Positions 20,246-33,166 of a stretch of DNA of 64,000 nucleotides are shown in pieces (positions within the stretch are counted from its first letter, which is position 1; each line of letters opens with the position of its first letter). This DNA comes from Neonectria sp. B-13 (lineage: Eukaryota; Ascomycota; Sordariomycetes; Hypocreales; Nectriaceae): NCBI GenBank assembly GCA_002682825.1, contig NOKP01000020.1, forward strand, positions 620,001 through 684,000. The letters are read 5' to 3'. The translations under genes and the position numbers were made by a program. A model generated the notes under the pieces. The model was not told where the DNA came from and did not search any database. It worked only from the letters and a program-made list of their open reading frames with translations.

Positions 20246-21883
20246 ATGGCATACCTTATCATCGCCACGCTTCTTGCTGTGGCGTACGCTGTACTTACAG
20301 GTCTATACCGCTTATACTTTAGTCCTCTTGCCAAGTTTCCAGGCCCGAAAATGGCTGGTAAGACAAGCATATTCACCTTTATCTCGGCCGGTTCCATGGC
20401 TCATCGATAGACAGCTCTCACTCCGTGGTATAACGCGTACCATGACATCATCCGCGGTGGTCAATACGTCTGGGTCATTGAGGAGATGCATCGTAAATAT
20501 GGCCCGATAGTGCGCACTCGGCCAGATACCATTCACGTCAACGATCCTGCGTTTGTAGACAAGCTCTACACCCAGTCGCCAAAGCATCGACGAGAACGTC
20601 ATTATACCATCTTGCAGACTATTCAAGCATATGGCTCGATTCTCGCTACCAAAGACCATGACCTCCATCGACGCCGTCGCGCAGTCCTTAATCCCTACTT
20701 CTCAATCCAGAATGTCAGACGCCTCACACCGGTTATCAACGACACATTGCTCAACATGCTCCGTCGTATGGAAGGCTGGGCAAAAGATGGAACACCAGTT
20801 GTGCTAAACAGGGCGTTTAGAGCTGCAACCAAGGATGTCATTCAAGCCTATGCCTTTGGGGATGGCGAAAGATCCCTGGACATGGAGGACTGCAATGCAG
20901 CCTTCTTTGAGGTCGTCGCCCCAAGCAAGGTCGCTCATTTAGGCACCCACGTTTTCTGGTTGGCAAAACTCTTGGCTAATATACCACCGGCCATTATGAC
21001 CGCCATTATACCCAAAATTGGAGCCGTTGCGACCTTCATGATCGTAAGATAAACCCATATCATTGTCACAATGTAGCGACCTAATTATCTGCAGAACATA
21101 ACAGCCCAAGTTGAAAAACTAAAACAGGCTGAAAAGCTGCCCGAGGGGAAGACCATCTTCCATGAGATCCTGCGAAGCGACATTCCCAGCTCTGAAAAGG
21201 CAACTAGACGGCTCGCGGATGAAGCCCTGGTTTTTGTCATTGCTGGATCAGAAACAACAGCTTCAACAATGGCCGCCATTACGTATCATCTTCTGGCGGA
21301 TCCGAATTTGATGGCGAGATTGAAGACTGAGCTGAATTCCGCCATGCCCAGTATCAACGAGATTGCTGAGCCTCCCGTGCTCAGTAACCTGCCATTCCTC
21401 AACGCACTGATCCAGGAGGCAATTCGACTGTATCCCGGCGCTTCTCACCGACAAGATCGAATTGCTCCTGATGAAGACCTCATTTATCAGCGACCAGATG
21501 GTAAAACCTTTGTCATCCCTGCTGGCACTGGCGTTGGCATGACAGCGCCTCTCCTCAACCGACATCCGGACTTGTATTGCGATCCAAACACATTCCGCCC
21601 CGACCGATACCTCGAGCAGCCTGGCCTTAACGCTCACCAATTTGCGTTCTCGAAAGGAGCACGACAGTGCATAGGTATGAATCTGGCGTATCAGGAGTTG
21701 CAAAGCTTTACTGCTGGCATCTTCCGTAAGTATGATGTTTATGATCCTTCTAAAGAGCAACAAAACGGCCCAACAATGGAGCTATACCACACAGTAGAGC
21801 GGGATGTTGCAGTGAGTTCGGATTATATCATGGCCGCTCAATATGAGGGCTGCCAAGGGTTAAGAGTGATAATCAGGCAGTAA
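20246..21883 (+). CDS. Cytochrome P450 monooxygenase (509 aa)
   Basis: Exons 20246-20357, 20415-21043 and 21095-21883. An N-terminal membrane anchor (AYLIIATLLAVAYAVLTGLY) is followed by the proline hinge FPGPK. The I-helix oxygen-binding motif is AGSETT, the K-helix ExxR is EAIRLYP, and the heme loop FSKGARQCIGM places the thiolate near Cys439. All parts required for catalysis are present. It resembles fungal P450s of secondary metabolism or xenobiotic hydroxylation that start from a short ER anchor, but the substrate is unknown. It is convergent with an FAD-dependent monooxygenase (stops about 210 nt apart), so a joint role in oxidising one aromatic or polyketide substrate is possible. That link is inference from position. 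Confidence 0.94.
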
Positions 21884-22095
21884 ACTCTTAGTCAAGTCTC
21901 TGGATTTCGCGATTTGGTCGACTTGGAAATGCTCTTTTGAGATATCTATAGGTCTATTTCTGCAAATAGCCGGCTTTGCTCATGGAGACGTGGAGAAGTG
22001 AGCAACAAGCCCCATTGTTTCTTTTGCTGCTGGTAGTTTAATGCGATGCAGTGCTCAAAGCCTCCAACCAACCCCTTCCTTTCGGCTCTATTGCT

Positions 22096-23702
22096 TTACA
22101 ACTTGGCAATGCCTTCTACCTTCCCAATTGCTTCCCTAAACGCACCGTCGACATCATGCTCACTAATCCACCAGGGGTCCATTCTCTGCAATACTCGCTG
22201 TCGGAGCTGTTCGTCAGTCTCGGCCTTGCCCCTTTCTATGTTTGCCTTTTGGCCTGCCAAGGACTTATGAACGATTCCTAAAAGCTTGTTGATGTGCGGT
22301 TTCCGAGTCGCTTCGTAGATTGCGAATATCTCAGCGATTTGTGATTTCGTTGGCTTCTCTGACTGAGAGGGGGATGCCGGCCACACGTAGTTAAGAGCGA
22401 GATGCAGGGCATACGCGTCGTCCATCGCGAGGGATCCGCCAGCTGCGAACGCACCGCCGTGAGTATGCGCGGCATCACCAACTAGTGTAACGCGGTTGGA
22501 AAACGACCACGTCTCTAGAGCGGCACCGGCGAAGTTTGGAAATAACCGGACGTAAGGGCACGCTTCGATGAATGCCCGAACGGTTGGGTTCCAGTCCTAG
22601 TGCAGGCATCTTCGTCAAATTACCTTCAATCACAGTAGCCACAGGAGGACTTACCTTGTATAACTCTTTGAAGTCTTGCACACTCCCAAGATCATCCCAC
22701 TTTGCGTCCTGCCCAGGAGCGTTTGGATCCAAAGGATTGGCGTGAAACCCACCCACAGTGGTAAAAAGACCCTTTCCTATAGAAAAAGGCATCTGTCAAC
22801 TGGTCTTGTATCGGCTAATGTACGGGAACGAATAATTACCTAGGCGGGAGTGGAAGAAGTTTCTGTCATGGCCTATCTATTTACCCAGCGAACGTTATCA
22901 GCATGAGGCATCACGAGGGCGCAGAGACCTGGCAGCTCGAAAAGAAAAGGGCATGGAATGAAAGTCGTGACTCACCCAATGTGTCGCGTCCTCCGGGAAT
23001 TCAAGGCCCCCAAGACGAGAAGATTCAAACGTCGCGCGAAGGGCCACCCAGCCGGTCCAGTGAAGCGTGTGTTGAGGAACAAAAGTCTTACGAACATTCT
23101 GTACTTCCAAGTTAGTGTTTGCTTGTCGCAATATGCCAAGTTCGGGATTCAAGTACGGAATGGATTCCATCCGACCCAATGCAAACGTCAGCATCGGCGG
23201 TTGATCCGTCTGCAAAGTACAGCGTGACTCCTTTGTCGGGGTCTGCCTTGACATCGACTGTCTTCTTGTCAAGGTGAATGATTTCTCGCGGAACGTTTTC
23301 GAGTAGAGCTTGGTGTAGATGGACGCGGTGAAAGCGTGTGGTGGAATGTTTCTTGGCTGTGACATTGTGGTGTACGTCGTAGTCAATAATGTCTCCCGTC
23401 TTCCAATGCCGATATATCATGGGCCAGTCTGACTTTTGCCGCTGGGACATATCCTCCGAGAGCGCATTTTCGACGCCTAGTTTCTCTAAAGACCTGAGTC
23501 CGTTGGGACCGAGGCCAATACTGGCGCCGATTTCTTTGAACTCCTTGGCGCGCTCGTAGATCTGAACGCTGACTCCTGGATGTTTGAGCAGTGCAATAGC
23601 GGTGATCAAGCCTGCGATACCACCTCCAACGATTGCTACTTCAAACTTAGCCTTTTCTGAACGAGCCTTCAGATTGGGCTCCGTCTGGAAGCTGGGCGCC
23701 AT
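22096..23702 (-). CDS. FAD-dependent monooxygenase, salicylate-hydroxylase-like (442 aa)
   Basis: Five exons: 23702-23157, 23098-22976, 22876-22840 (a 37-nt exon), 22776-22655 and 22596-22096. The N-terminal Rossmann motif is VAIVGGGIAGLITAIAL (GxGxxG). The second FAD motif is GDAAHTHGGAFAAGG, in the usual place near residue 295. The sequence around HTLHWTGWVALR and FFHSRLGKGLFTTVGGFH is typical of fungal class A flavoprotein hydroxylases acting on salicylate-like aromatic acids. It uses NAD(P)H and O2. No signal peptide or C-terminal tail is present. The small exon and its splice sites were fixed by protein continuity (WIGHDRNFFHSRLG). Substrate specificity is not known. Confidence 0.9.
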
Positions 23703-25204
23703 GTCGTCCAAGGGAGTATTGATGAGAAAAGATGCAACGCGGCAAGTCGAATAATGTTGCCGTTCCTCAGCTCTGAATTAGCGCCTGGCCTATAGGTGTA
23801 TGGAGGAAAAGAGCCTTGGAGATAAAGCACCACTAAATGGTTCCGATTATTTGAGTTATTTTTCGGAGTGTTACAATTCCGGGGCCGATAAGGCAAATCA
23901 TATCCCACTCGGTTTGGTTTACGCGATGATGTCATTGCAAACATTAATTGCGAGCATCAAAACGCCGAGCATCGGCATCACGTCACAGCGAGCAGGGTTA
24001 CAGTTGATACATATTTAATTACAATCGAGTGAACTTTCTAATACATACTAATCAATACTTGAAACGTTCAGTTGCTCATTTAAGCTGGATTCATTCACTA
24101 GAACAGCGTTCCACGTGTTGTTGCAACGTAGGTGTCATTTCACGTTATTAGGTCGTCCCAAGGATGATATTGATTCGCCAGCACTTTCTATTTGAGGGGA
24201 TGGTTCTAACAACACCGAGTTGAACGCAGCTTCTTGCGAAACCAACTTCATTATTTATTCAAAGCTTTTCAGAATCACCCCTCGCTAACGTTGACCTGCA
24301 ACTGTGTTAGACTCATATTTCTCCTACCAACCTGGGTATTAGAAGGCAAAGGTTTCAGTTTAGGCGCAATGATCACTCAATCTAGAAAGGAGGCGTAGCT
24401 AGCTTGATTATGCCATACATGTGGTTTCTTTTTGAGAGCAACGTGGTCTTGTAAGACGAATCTCAAATGGCATTTTCGTCAGCCTAAGCGGTCGCTTTTA
24501 GGGCCTCATCGCTCCCCTGCCCAACCTCGGCTCAGCTTTCTATCAGTCCCCTCAGCCTTCATCAGCTTTCTGCTCAACCTTTCCCTGAGAAGCCTCCTGA
24601 TACCTCTTGACCCCATTCTGGTTGTCAACTCCCGGATCATTCTTTGCGAATGTTACTGGCGACCGAAATAGCGCCCGTGTCATGTTGTCGCATGACAAAG
24701 GTGTCTCATGCTTTCGTCAATCCTAGGGACTGCCGAGGCCAGCTGGTCTTCTAGGAAGTAAACCACGGCGCCGTTGAGTCTAGCCGCCCTAGATGACAGA
24801 TTTTTAGTCTCTCATCTTGTCGTCCTTAGATGACGCGTATCCCGACTTAAGGGATTAAATTGTCGGGTTTAAAGACCTTCTTTTCGCACCCTAATTAGCT
24901 AGAAAGCAGAAGCTTTTATCCCACCTCATGAGACCTAAATGCAATTCATGTGACACCCACCGGGCTATAGATATGCGTGAGATTGAGAGCTATAAGACAA
25001 GCCGTTGTAGGTTGTGATGTGTAGTTAGAACTTCCAAACGATTCAATACAAGCCTTGATTGCCTTTTCTGATCGTCTCATATCAACCCCTTGTAGCTACG
25101 CATCAATATGCAAAAAAGAAATTCCAATTGCGCGACACATGAAAAGCCCTCGGCGAATTCAATCCTCCGCAATAAAGTAATCAAGGTCTGCAAATTTGAT
25201 GGGT
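23703..25204. other. Gene-poor region
   Basis: About 1.5 kb without a supported gene. A 79-codon frame near 24432-24671 has low-complexity Ser/Leu composition and no family features. It contains the promoter of the FAD monooxygenase at its left end. Confidence 0.4.
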
Positions 25205-26148
25205 TCAGGGCTCCTGTAATTCCGGGTCATTGAAGATAGCCAAAGGATCGAGGTCACAACCGCCGGCTTTATGCTTACTGTAGTTGAATGGCATTGCCGA
25301 TATCCTGACATAGGCTGGTATGGGAATGGTGGATAGAGCTTCCACGGTCCCTGGATTGTTAGAAGCTACCCATGATGCAGGCCCTGCGGTATCTTCTAAC
25401 CACATTGGATCATGTGCTTCTTCCCGCTCTTCAAGCTGTGCGGGTGTCAGGTTACTCGAAAGCGGGTTGAAGAATGTCGGATCAGTCCAATACTGGGAAG
25501 GTGAGGTGTTGTTGTTGGTAATAGGAAGCGCTTCTCTGACGCTTTCGTGATGCAAGCCGTTTTCTAGACCTACTTTAACGTTAGCGATATTCACGTGCCT
25601 AATACCAATGATTGTCTTCGTACATGAATTTGGGAAGATGACCGTATCGGGGAAGAGGCTTTTGTAAATCTTTCTCCAGCTCTGGAAGGCCTTTTTTTCT
25701 CTCCCATGTTGAGAAACGGGTGTCTTCTTCCAATCAATCCACTCGGCGTGTTGCTTGTCGCTCATCAAGCTTAGCTTTGCCCACTCCTCGTGACCTTCTG
25801 GCCAGGAGCGTTCCTCACAAGAGGTGCCGTGGTTGTTCTTGAGAACTTGGAGATCCTTTGCTTTTGTTACCGGAAATTTCACCTTGCAGCGAACACACCG
25901 GTACTTCAATGAGTGGGCTCGGCCGAGGTGCTCGCTAACAGGTTTGTCAGTCATATACCTATCCGCAGGTCATTCATCGAGGAGTATGAAGGGGCAGCGA
26001 ACTTCATTTTATCTATGCCGAGGAAGGTCCTCGGACAATAGTCGTAGACCTGGTTGTGGTTCCGTGCGTGTACGCGGAATGGGCAGCGAAGTTTCAAGTC
26101 CCCCAATCTTCCTGGGCCGCCTTGCTTTCTACTCCAGTCATCAGCCAT
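25205..26148 (-). CDS. Fungal C2H2-like zinc-finger protein of unknown role (about 291 aa)
   Basis: Exons 26148-26003 and 25934-25205 join across a 68-nt intron with a CTGAC branch site and TTAG acceptor, which restores the frame to MNEHLGRAHSLKYRCVRC. The order LRCPF...YDYCPR...HLGRAH...YRCVRCKVKF...H..SC matches the paired, degenerate C2H2-type unit often found in Pezizomycotina proteins annotated only as C2H2 domain proteins. The remainder is hydrophilic with no known domain. The start MADDW is tentative: an in-frame ATG at 26208 adds 20 residues. A separate open frame (26202-26585, one frame over, no ATG at its start) could be an upstream exon that I could not connect. Confidence 0.6.
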
Positions 26149-27871
26149 TGTGGAAGAATCAATCGCACACCTGCCCGCTACTCCCAGGAGAGAGGGTCGG
26201 TTCAGCATCTGTCCGGTTCAGTGCCCTGTATGAACCGTGGAGTAAAATCAAGCCTTGGCAACATGTTATCGATCCTCGTCACTGATCGATTTTGATAGTA
26301 GCCAACTGCTACTGCACTTGCTGACTTCTCTAGAGGTCTGTCTAAAAGCTGCTGGATTCTGAATATTTCAAGAGCCTTTTTCTGGTTCTTGGTTGCTTCA
26401 ACTCTCCGAACAATCAATTCCGCAGCTGTTGTGTCGTTGTCGGGGTCGTTCGTCATTAACCGTTGGATGTGGTAGGTCTTGGACGACAGTATATTGGTCT
26501 TTCCGGGGGGCGTGTCCTGTTTCTTGCCCGTCGATCTTGCCTTGTAGATGTTAGTCCGTTGCTTTCTGGGTAGTCCATCGGCCACAAGGTAGAGACACTT
26601 GGTTGGCCGCGCGTCAGATAACTAGATCAGTAAGTTACTTGCGTCGGGGTTGAATCTATTGGTACGGATGTAGGACATGAAGCCTACACCGCGAACGGCA
26701 GGTGGCACGTGGCCCAGTTTGGCGTAGGTGGAGAGCGGCCTGCGACAGTTCAGTCGCAAGTGCAGCACTTCTGGAGACATGGGTGTGGGAGGGAATTGCT
26801 TGAGAGGTATCGCAGCGAGGTGCTCCTGGCCTTCATCGCAATGATGATACAACATCGCTGCGATGTTTCTTGTCAGGACTAATCAGAGATTAGGGTTACG
26901 ATGTGGCGCTCGCTGACTGGCACAGACTGACACCGACAGTGTGTTGTGTGGGGGGCGGTTCTGAAGAAGCAAATACGGACATGGATCCATTGTACACAAG
27001 TCAAGAGATTCCCATAGCCTTAGGGCTTCCAGAGCACATATTAAATTCCTAGGGTATTTATTCACTGAGACTTAAACCCTCAGAAAGGGTCGCCAGAACG
27101 ATGCACTGCATTCTTTAGTGACCTGCATATTTTAATTTGATGGTGTCTTGTAGTGACCCGGGTTAGCGGTGTGCAAGCTGCAGTAGTTTGAACAAGGCCA
27201 AGACCTTGAATCTGCGGAGCTGCAGATGGGGAGCGCGAAGGATCAGAGGTGAATCATAATTATATGTTAGTCTACGCCGCCGACCCTTAAAATGGGAATA
27301 GCGTCGTATATCCATTTTCTTTAATCTAGGGTACGGAAGTGGATCTGACATGTTTGCAAACTTTGCCCATATTGTGGTTCAGCTACGGTTTCACTTTCTA
27401 CTATCTTAACGTTGCAGCACGTGGGAGTTGGAACAGACGTTAGATAGCTTCTTATTCTTGTATCTATGGGATAACTGGGTCCTAAGCGCACAATACGTAG
27501 TAGATAGTAACGTCAGACCTTATTTAGAGGATGCTCAGGAATAGACCTTATATGTAGCTTAGTGCAGAGCATATATGGTGAGAAAATTGTGCTTGATATT
27601 ATGGTCTGGTTGGAATACCAGAGGCACGAAGATTCTTCATCTGATCCAATTGGCGCCAGCTAGGAAACTGGTTCCTGACGAGTTGACGGATAATGGCTTT
27701 TTTCTCTATATTTAATGCTAGTTATTGACTAGTAGGTCCCAGAGCATCAATATGGTAAAGAGAAAAAGGTAATATGGTTGACAAGTTAAATGAGTAGTCT
27801 TGGTAGTAGTCCTAGGACGACGCCAGCTCTTTATTAAGCAATTATTTAAATTGAAACCTTGAGACTTAAAT
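26149..27871. other. Gene-poor region
   Basis: About 1.7 kb. The minus-strand frame 26202-26585 has protein-like composition (Lys/Arg rich) but no ATG at its beginning and no proven junction. From 26600 to 27870 the sequence is AT-leaning with only short frames; nothing recognisable. Confidence 0.35.
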
Positions 27872-30304
27872 CTACTCAAGGCTCCAAAAGAGTCCCTGAA
27901 AAGGCTCCGTCGTGAAGACAAGGCTGTTATCAACTAGGTGCAAGTCTAGATCAAGCCAATTTAACTGCAGGTCAACACCCATCGTCAAATCTCCCTGATC
28001 CTCGCCAGCTCCCAAGTTTAACGTGCCATTTCCCTCCAGTATCGATCTCACGTTGTCTAAATGGAAGGGACTGGAGGGGCGATGCCCTTCCTCTTCCGCG
28101 GTGTTGAGAAATGGATCCGTGTCTAAGTAGTGCTGGACCGTTTTACTTATTTCCAACGTCACTCGATGCTGGTACTTCCCAACGGCTTCCTCGAAGTCTG
28201 TCAGGATACTGTGGTAAACCTGGGCCTGAGGGCTAATCTGGGAAATGCTGGCCAGGACGTCACGAGCCCCTTGGAAAGCTGCCTGGATGTCTTGGCGGGG
28301 TTCGCCTGCGAACATGGAAAAGCCCAAGACTAACCCGGAGCCGAAAACCCATGCTCTATATCAAAGTAAAGTTAGCCCTCTGGTCATGGAATAGCCAAAG
28401 GCAGGACAGTGAGACATGGCTGCTTACTTCAGTAGACATAGGTTACCAAACGAGAAATTCGCCGCCTGAGCCTTCTGCAGCGACCTTATCATGCATGTAG
28501 CTGCGCTGACACATACCTGTGCCAACTTGGACACCTTGTTGTTCTTGATTGTGACATCCGTTGCCTGGTCCGGGTCATCGATTAGATGGTCTGGAGCGCG
28601 ACCACGAAGTCGTGACACCAGATAGACGATCAAGAACGGCCTGGTGATGAGTATAACTGCAAAGTAATATACGCAAGAGAGGTGAGCATGACCGATAAGG
28701 GCTTGTCGATCTGCCGAGTCAAGTACATCGGTCGAGTTGAACGTGAAGAGTCGGAGGGGCCCTCTCAAGCTTTCTGTCCAGTGGCGTAGCTTCTCGAGTA
28801 GACCCTCAGCGGTGGGCACATGCAACATATGGCCTGTGCGGAGCGACTGAACTATTGTCTCAATGTGCAAGCAGCCTTCAAGAATGGCGGAGAAGGTGCT
28901 CTGATTGCGTTTAGCAGGTACCGCTTCTGCGTTGCCGGAAGTGTTCAGCTCGACACCTGCCAAGGGCGTACTTTGGCGGCTGTCTAGAATGAAGCTTGCG
29001 AGGACGTTGACGACGGTTAAGCTATTGAGGATACGCAACCTGCAAGAGTTAGGTGGTCATGACGCGGTTCATCCCTATGCTTGCAGTAACGGTCGGACGT
29101 ACCTCAAGTCGTGATCGCCCAATTGCGAGCCTGCCCCCGAATTAGTGTTCCGAAGCCCAAGAACGTCGGCAGCTTTGCAGGCAACGCCTAGATACATGGA
29201 TGCGGCATTCCTGTTGCAAGCTCCTAGCATATAGAACGCCATGAGAAGGAACAGTCGCACACTTTCCAAACTGGGACCCACCAACATGTCCTCGAAAGCT
29301 ATTCGACATGCTCGGGATAAGAGGGAAACATGGAGACGTGGGTCTGTGATGCGCATTGCGTGCGGTTGTGTTTGCGCACCAATGGCTAGGGCGACATCGA
29401 GTGCGGCGAGGTTCTCGCGATTGGTGGTTGGTGATGGATCTGAGCATGGTGATGTTGCCCTCTCTGATATCAGTGAATCGATTTCGTCGGCTGTGAACAG
29501 GTCCAAGAGCCCACTGGTCTTTCAATCAAAGGTCAGGTGAAGAAAGGACGGGCATGGGTCGGAAGACACTCACAGCTTCAAAGTATGAGTCTAGGAGAAA
29601 GTACATGTGCTCTACGGACACGTGCAAATCGTCCGTCTCAACAATTTGACTGTCTCCCATGCCATGCACGAAATTTTGAGACTTGCTGTCAGTAAAGCGT
29701 ATGTTGCCAAGAAATGGCCGCAAGGTGTTGCGCAGAAAGGACAAAAACGATGCGTCTTCGGTTGTCCCGATGAAGGCTATACGACATCAGCAAGATAGGC
29801 TGGATAAAATGTTGAGAAGCAGATCTTCCTCCTACCTTGCTCGCTAGCCGAACCGTCTAACATGGGATTCCTCGGTGAAGGCGTGATCTCCTGGGCTACA
29901 TCTGTGCGGGTAGTTGTGCAGGTAGTTGGTGGTGTCCTGATGAGGGGTGACACAACGACCTCGGCGGCCGAGGACGCATTCGTCGTCGGGGGGCCACACG
30001 ATCTTGGAGCCAGGACGGCTCGTGCGGACGGCGTCGGCGTGCTAGTAGCATCAAGACGTGTCCCATGATGGCGTCGGCGGCGGTCAATATCCGAGTATTC
30101 GCACGAAGACTCTTGTCCTCTTTTCGTACATGAAGAGCAGGGAAGCTGTGAGTCGCACCGAATCTTGGATCCTTTGCAGGCGGAGCAAGCCTATAGACGA
30201 AGCTTAGCAAGGGCCCTTTCTTTGACAGATGTTCTACAGGGACATAGATGACTTGCCTTCCTAGACCGTTGGCGGTCCTCGGGCCGAACTTTGGGTCGGG
30301 GCAT
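27872..30304 (-). CDS. Zn2Cys6 fungal transcription factor (705 aa)
   Basis: Six exons: 30304-30257, 30190-29836, 29776-29574, 29518-29103, 29039-28428 and 28355-27872. The zinc cluster is ACSACKGSKIRCD followed by LPCSSCTKRGQESSC, residues 17-46. The first intron has a GC donor (AAG|GCAAGT) and cuts the protein just before the cluster. The TF domain begins near residue 200 (SGLLDLFTADEID, ACRIAFED, FLLMAFYMLGACNRNAASMYLGVA). The C-terminus is acidic with LNLGAGEDQGDLTMGVDLQLNWLDLDL cut here for length as a hydrophobic/acidic stretch that could activate transcription. It is upstream of a dehydrogenase, hydrolase, carrier and oxygenase group and may control it; position is the only support for that. 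Confidence 0.92.
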
Positions 30305-30943
30305 GGCAGTAAGGTACAAAATGCCTGGGGATTGACGCTTCAGGGTATGAATGTGAATATCTCCGGGTTCGGCAAAGATCCTGCTCAGCAAGCAGGCTCC
30401 GAGAGAAAGAGCTAGTAGCTGTCTTGTGCCAGCAGATGCAGAAGCGGGCACTTTGTACTCCACACCTACGATGAAGACCTTATCCGAAATCCCGACTAGG
30501 TTTATCTGTCGGATATGTTCTGATGTGCAGAGGCGAGTCATACACCCGGTTTAGTGTCATCTCAGCCAATCAAAGCGTATCTATTGGTCCGCCGAACTAA
30601 CTATATGTACAATAGTCTAGAGCTAGGCGACGTCATGCAGTCGCAGGGCAGTACATGTTTTCGAGGGGCTACTACGAGACATCAAGTAACACAACAGTTA
30701 ATTATTCGACATCGACTGTGTTGTATTGTAGTACAAGGTTACAGAACTGTGACTATGTAGTTAGATGAACAAGTGGTGCGTTGAGCCAAATGGAGATGGT
30801 TCGCGGCCCTGCTCTCAACATGCGGACAAATGACTGAAGTATAAAGTATGAGATGGAGAGGATTTCGGATGCATTTGATGCTGTTCTATAAAAGAAAACT
30901 CGCCTGTGAACCAATTCATATGAACAAGTGGCACTTTCAACAT
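30305..30943. promoter_or_regulatory. Promoter region of the Zn2Cys6 regulator
   Basis: 639 nt upstream of the regulator ATG and downstream of the flavocytochrome stop. No clear TATA box or repeat was recognised. Confidence 0.35.
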
Positions 30944-32632
30944 TTAAAGTCGGGCTCTCAGATAGACGACACCTTTGGCGAGGCCTGATGTGTCAACCTA
31001 GCGCAAGAACTGTCAGCGAACCATCTCCTCTTGGAATGGCATGTAAAGACACTTACGTGAGATGGGTTGAGCTGATGGAGAGAGGTGGCTCCGAGTAACG
31101 CCATGGTCGTCTCGACCTCGTCCTTGAGGATTCGCAAGGCTTTGCTGACGCCAGCTTCACCGAGGACAAGGGCATACAGGAAGGGCCGTCCGAGCCCAAC
31201 TCCGCTTGCGCCCAGAGCGAGCGCTTTAACGATGTCTGCTCCTCTGGTGACTCCGCCGTCGACAATAACCTCCCGCTTGACGCAAAGATGAGGGCAGTAC
31301 TTCTGGATCTCGACGAGGGTGTCGATGGCTGAGGGTGCCGTATCTAGTTGCCGGCCGCCGTGGTTGGAAAGCCATGGGTGAACACCCTCGTACTGCATGC
31401 ACAGGGCCGCGTCTTCCCAGCATTGGATCCCTTTGATGGCAATGGGGAGATCTGTTATGCCCCGCAGCCATTGTACAGCCGAATCCCAGGTAAAGTCAGT
31501 CCAGACGGGCCTGTAAGGTGTCAGCACGCACTCCATGGCGGGAAAGAACGGGCTGCCAACGTACGGGCGCTTCACAGTTTGACCATTTGCGAAGTCATTA
31601 GCCTCATCGCTCTCGTCCTCGTCCTCGGCAAATGTATCATCCGCGAGTTGCTCGTCTGACTTGACGCGCAAGTCACGTTCCCTCATGCCAGCACGGACAG
31701 CATCGACTGTCAAGGCAAAACCTTTGTATCCCAGTTCAATCGCTTCTCTGACCTCCTTTTCCGACTTACGCAAATCAGTTTTTGCATAGATTTGCCAGTA
31801 TAGTGTCTGGTTTTGAGCCCGCACGTCTGCAATCTCTTCTTTTGAGCAACTGGCGTTGTTGCAAACCCAGTGCAGGACATTGTGTTTGGCGGCAGCCTTG
31901 GTCAAAAGCACCTCTCCAGCTGGATTCGCTAGCTTCCCACCGCCTGCTGGGCAGATGAAAAACGGTGCAGACCACCGCGTGCCAAGTAAGGAACAGCTGA
32001 TGTCGACGACGGAAACGGGCCGCAATATACGTGGCCTGAGTCGCACCATCTTCCAGCTGTCCATATTCCAGTTGTATCCATGCTCATCCTCAGCGCCACT
32101 TCTGAAAACTGCAACATATCAGCATCTCCACGACCACTTTACGATAAAGTTTTCCATACATGCAAACGATCTGGGCGGCAGGACCTTGGAGGCGGCTATC
32201 TCGAAGTCTTGGAGGCTGAGGACGGAGGATAGTCTGACCTTCTTCGGTTGCGCGACCTGGGTTTCAGACTTGGTGGTAGGCTCGATGGCCTCAACTGAGC
32301 CCATCATTTGACTACCATGTCGCGTAAGCTTTTGTTTTATTGGACGGATAAGTTCGACTTGCTGTGGTGTGAGGTACTTCTCGAGCGTACCCGCCGAGTG
32401 CAGCTGTTCAAACGGCTCGGTGGCGTCGCAGCCTGCGTAGTTCAGAAGAAGCTTGGAGCCGCCGGGATGTTCATCTACGAACTCAGTTACGTCATATACA
32501 GCGTTGTCGATAATGATCCAACAACTCTTCCTTGAAGCGTGCTGTCGGACTTGGGGCCTAAGACTTGGTCAGTTCAATGCTGGAAATTGAGAGAGGCGGT
32601 TGGTATTATCACCTCGTTAATAGTGTCGCCAT
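30944..32632 (-). CDS. Flavocytochrome b2-like FMN alpha-hydroxy-acid dehydrogenase (507 aa)
   Basis: Exons 32632-32613 (20 nt), 32557-32160, 32108-31057 and 30997-30944. Residues 7-80 are a cytochrome b5 domain: CWIIIDNAVYDVTEF and the heme loop EHPGG (His37), with the second heme ligand in EQLHSAG. Residues from about 110 form the FMN-binding TIM barrel. The active-site block SNHGGRQLD supplies the base (His389) and substrate-binding Arg392. VDGGVTRGADIVKALALGA binds the FMN phosphate. Together these define L-lactate:cytochrome c oxidoreductase-type enzymes. An unusually acidic loop (AEDEDESDEAND) sits at the position of the disordered loop of yeast b2. No mitochondrial presequence is obvious, so a cytosolic location and a substrate other than lactate are possible. 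Confidence 0.93.
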
Positions 32633-33166
32633 GCTGTGTGTCATCCTGCTGTCTTCCAAGATGAACGTGCACCTTCTCGTTGAAGGCGCTTTTTGGATCC
32701 TGTCTACTTATGAAAACGGACAAACTCGGCCGCTCCGGATGCCGGAGTGTTTGCCGAGTAGGCTTGCCGGTACCGCACAATGCCGCTGTATCAACATCGG
32801 AATTTGCACCATCTCTCAAGGTTGCGTAGACCATGGATAGCACACAATCCTTCGTGCTTGCGATGGGCGGCCTTCGGATCTGTCTTACATTACTAGTGTG
32901 CATATTCGGCTATGTACCTCGCCAGAGCTGCCCCCGGTGACAAGGGTACTACCCGATCCTAGCACAGCCGAGCCGGTTGTGGGGGTTCATGAAAAGGAGA
33001 AGCGGCCTGGCGCTCAGCAGCATTCTTCCAACACTACGACGCATCCTTTCTGGTCAGCACGGTTGATTGTGATCAACTTACTGTTCGCAAAGAGGCACAC
33101 AATTGAACCTTCCCAGTCATTGTCCAGCCATCTTTGAACGCTCGAAACAGATCATACACTGCGACC
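32633..33166. promoter_or_regulatory. Divergent promoter region: flavocytochrome b2-like / hydrolase
   Basis: 534 nt between divergent start codons. The arrangement allows joint control of the two genes. No operator was identified. Confidence 0.4.
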
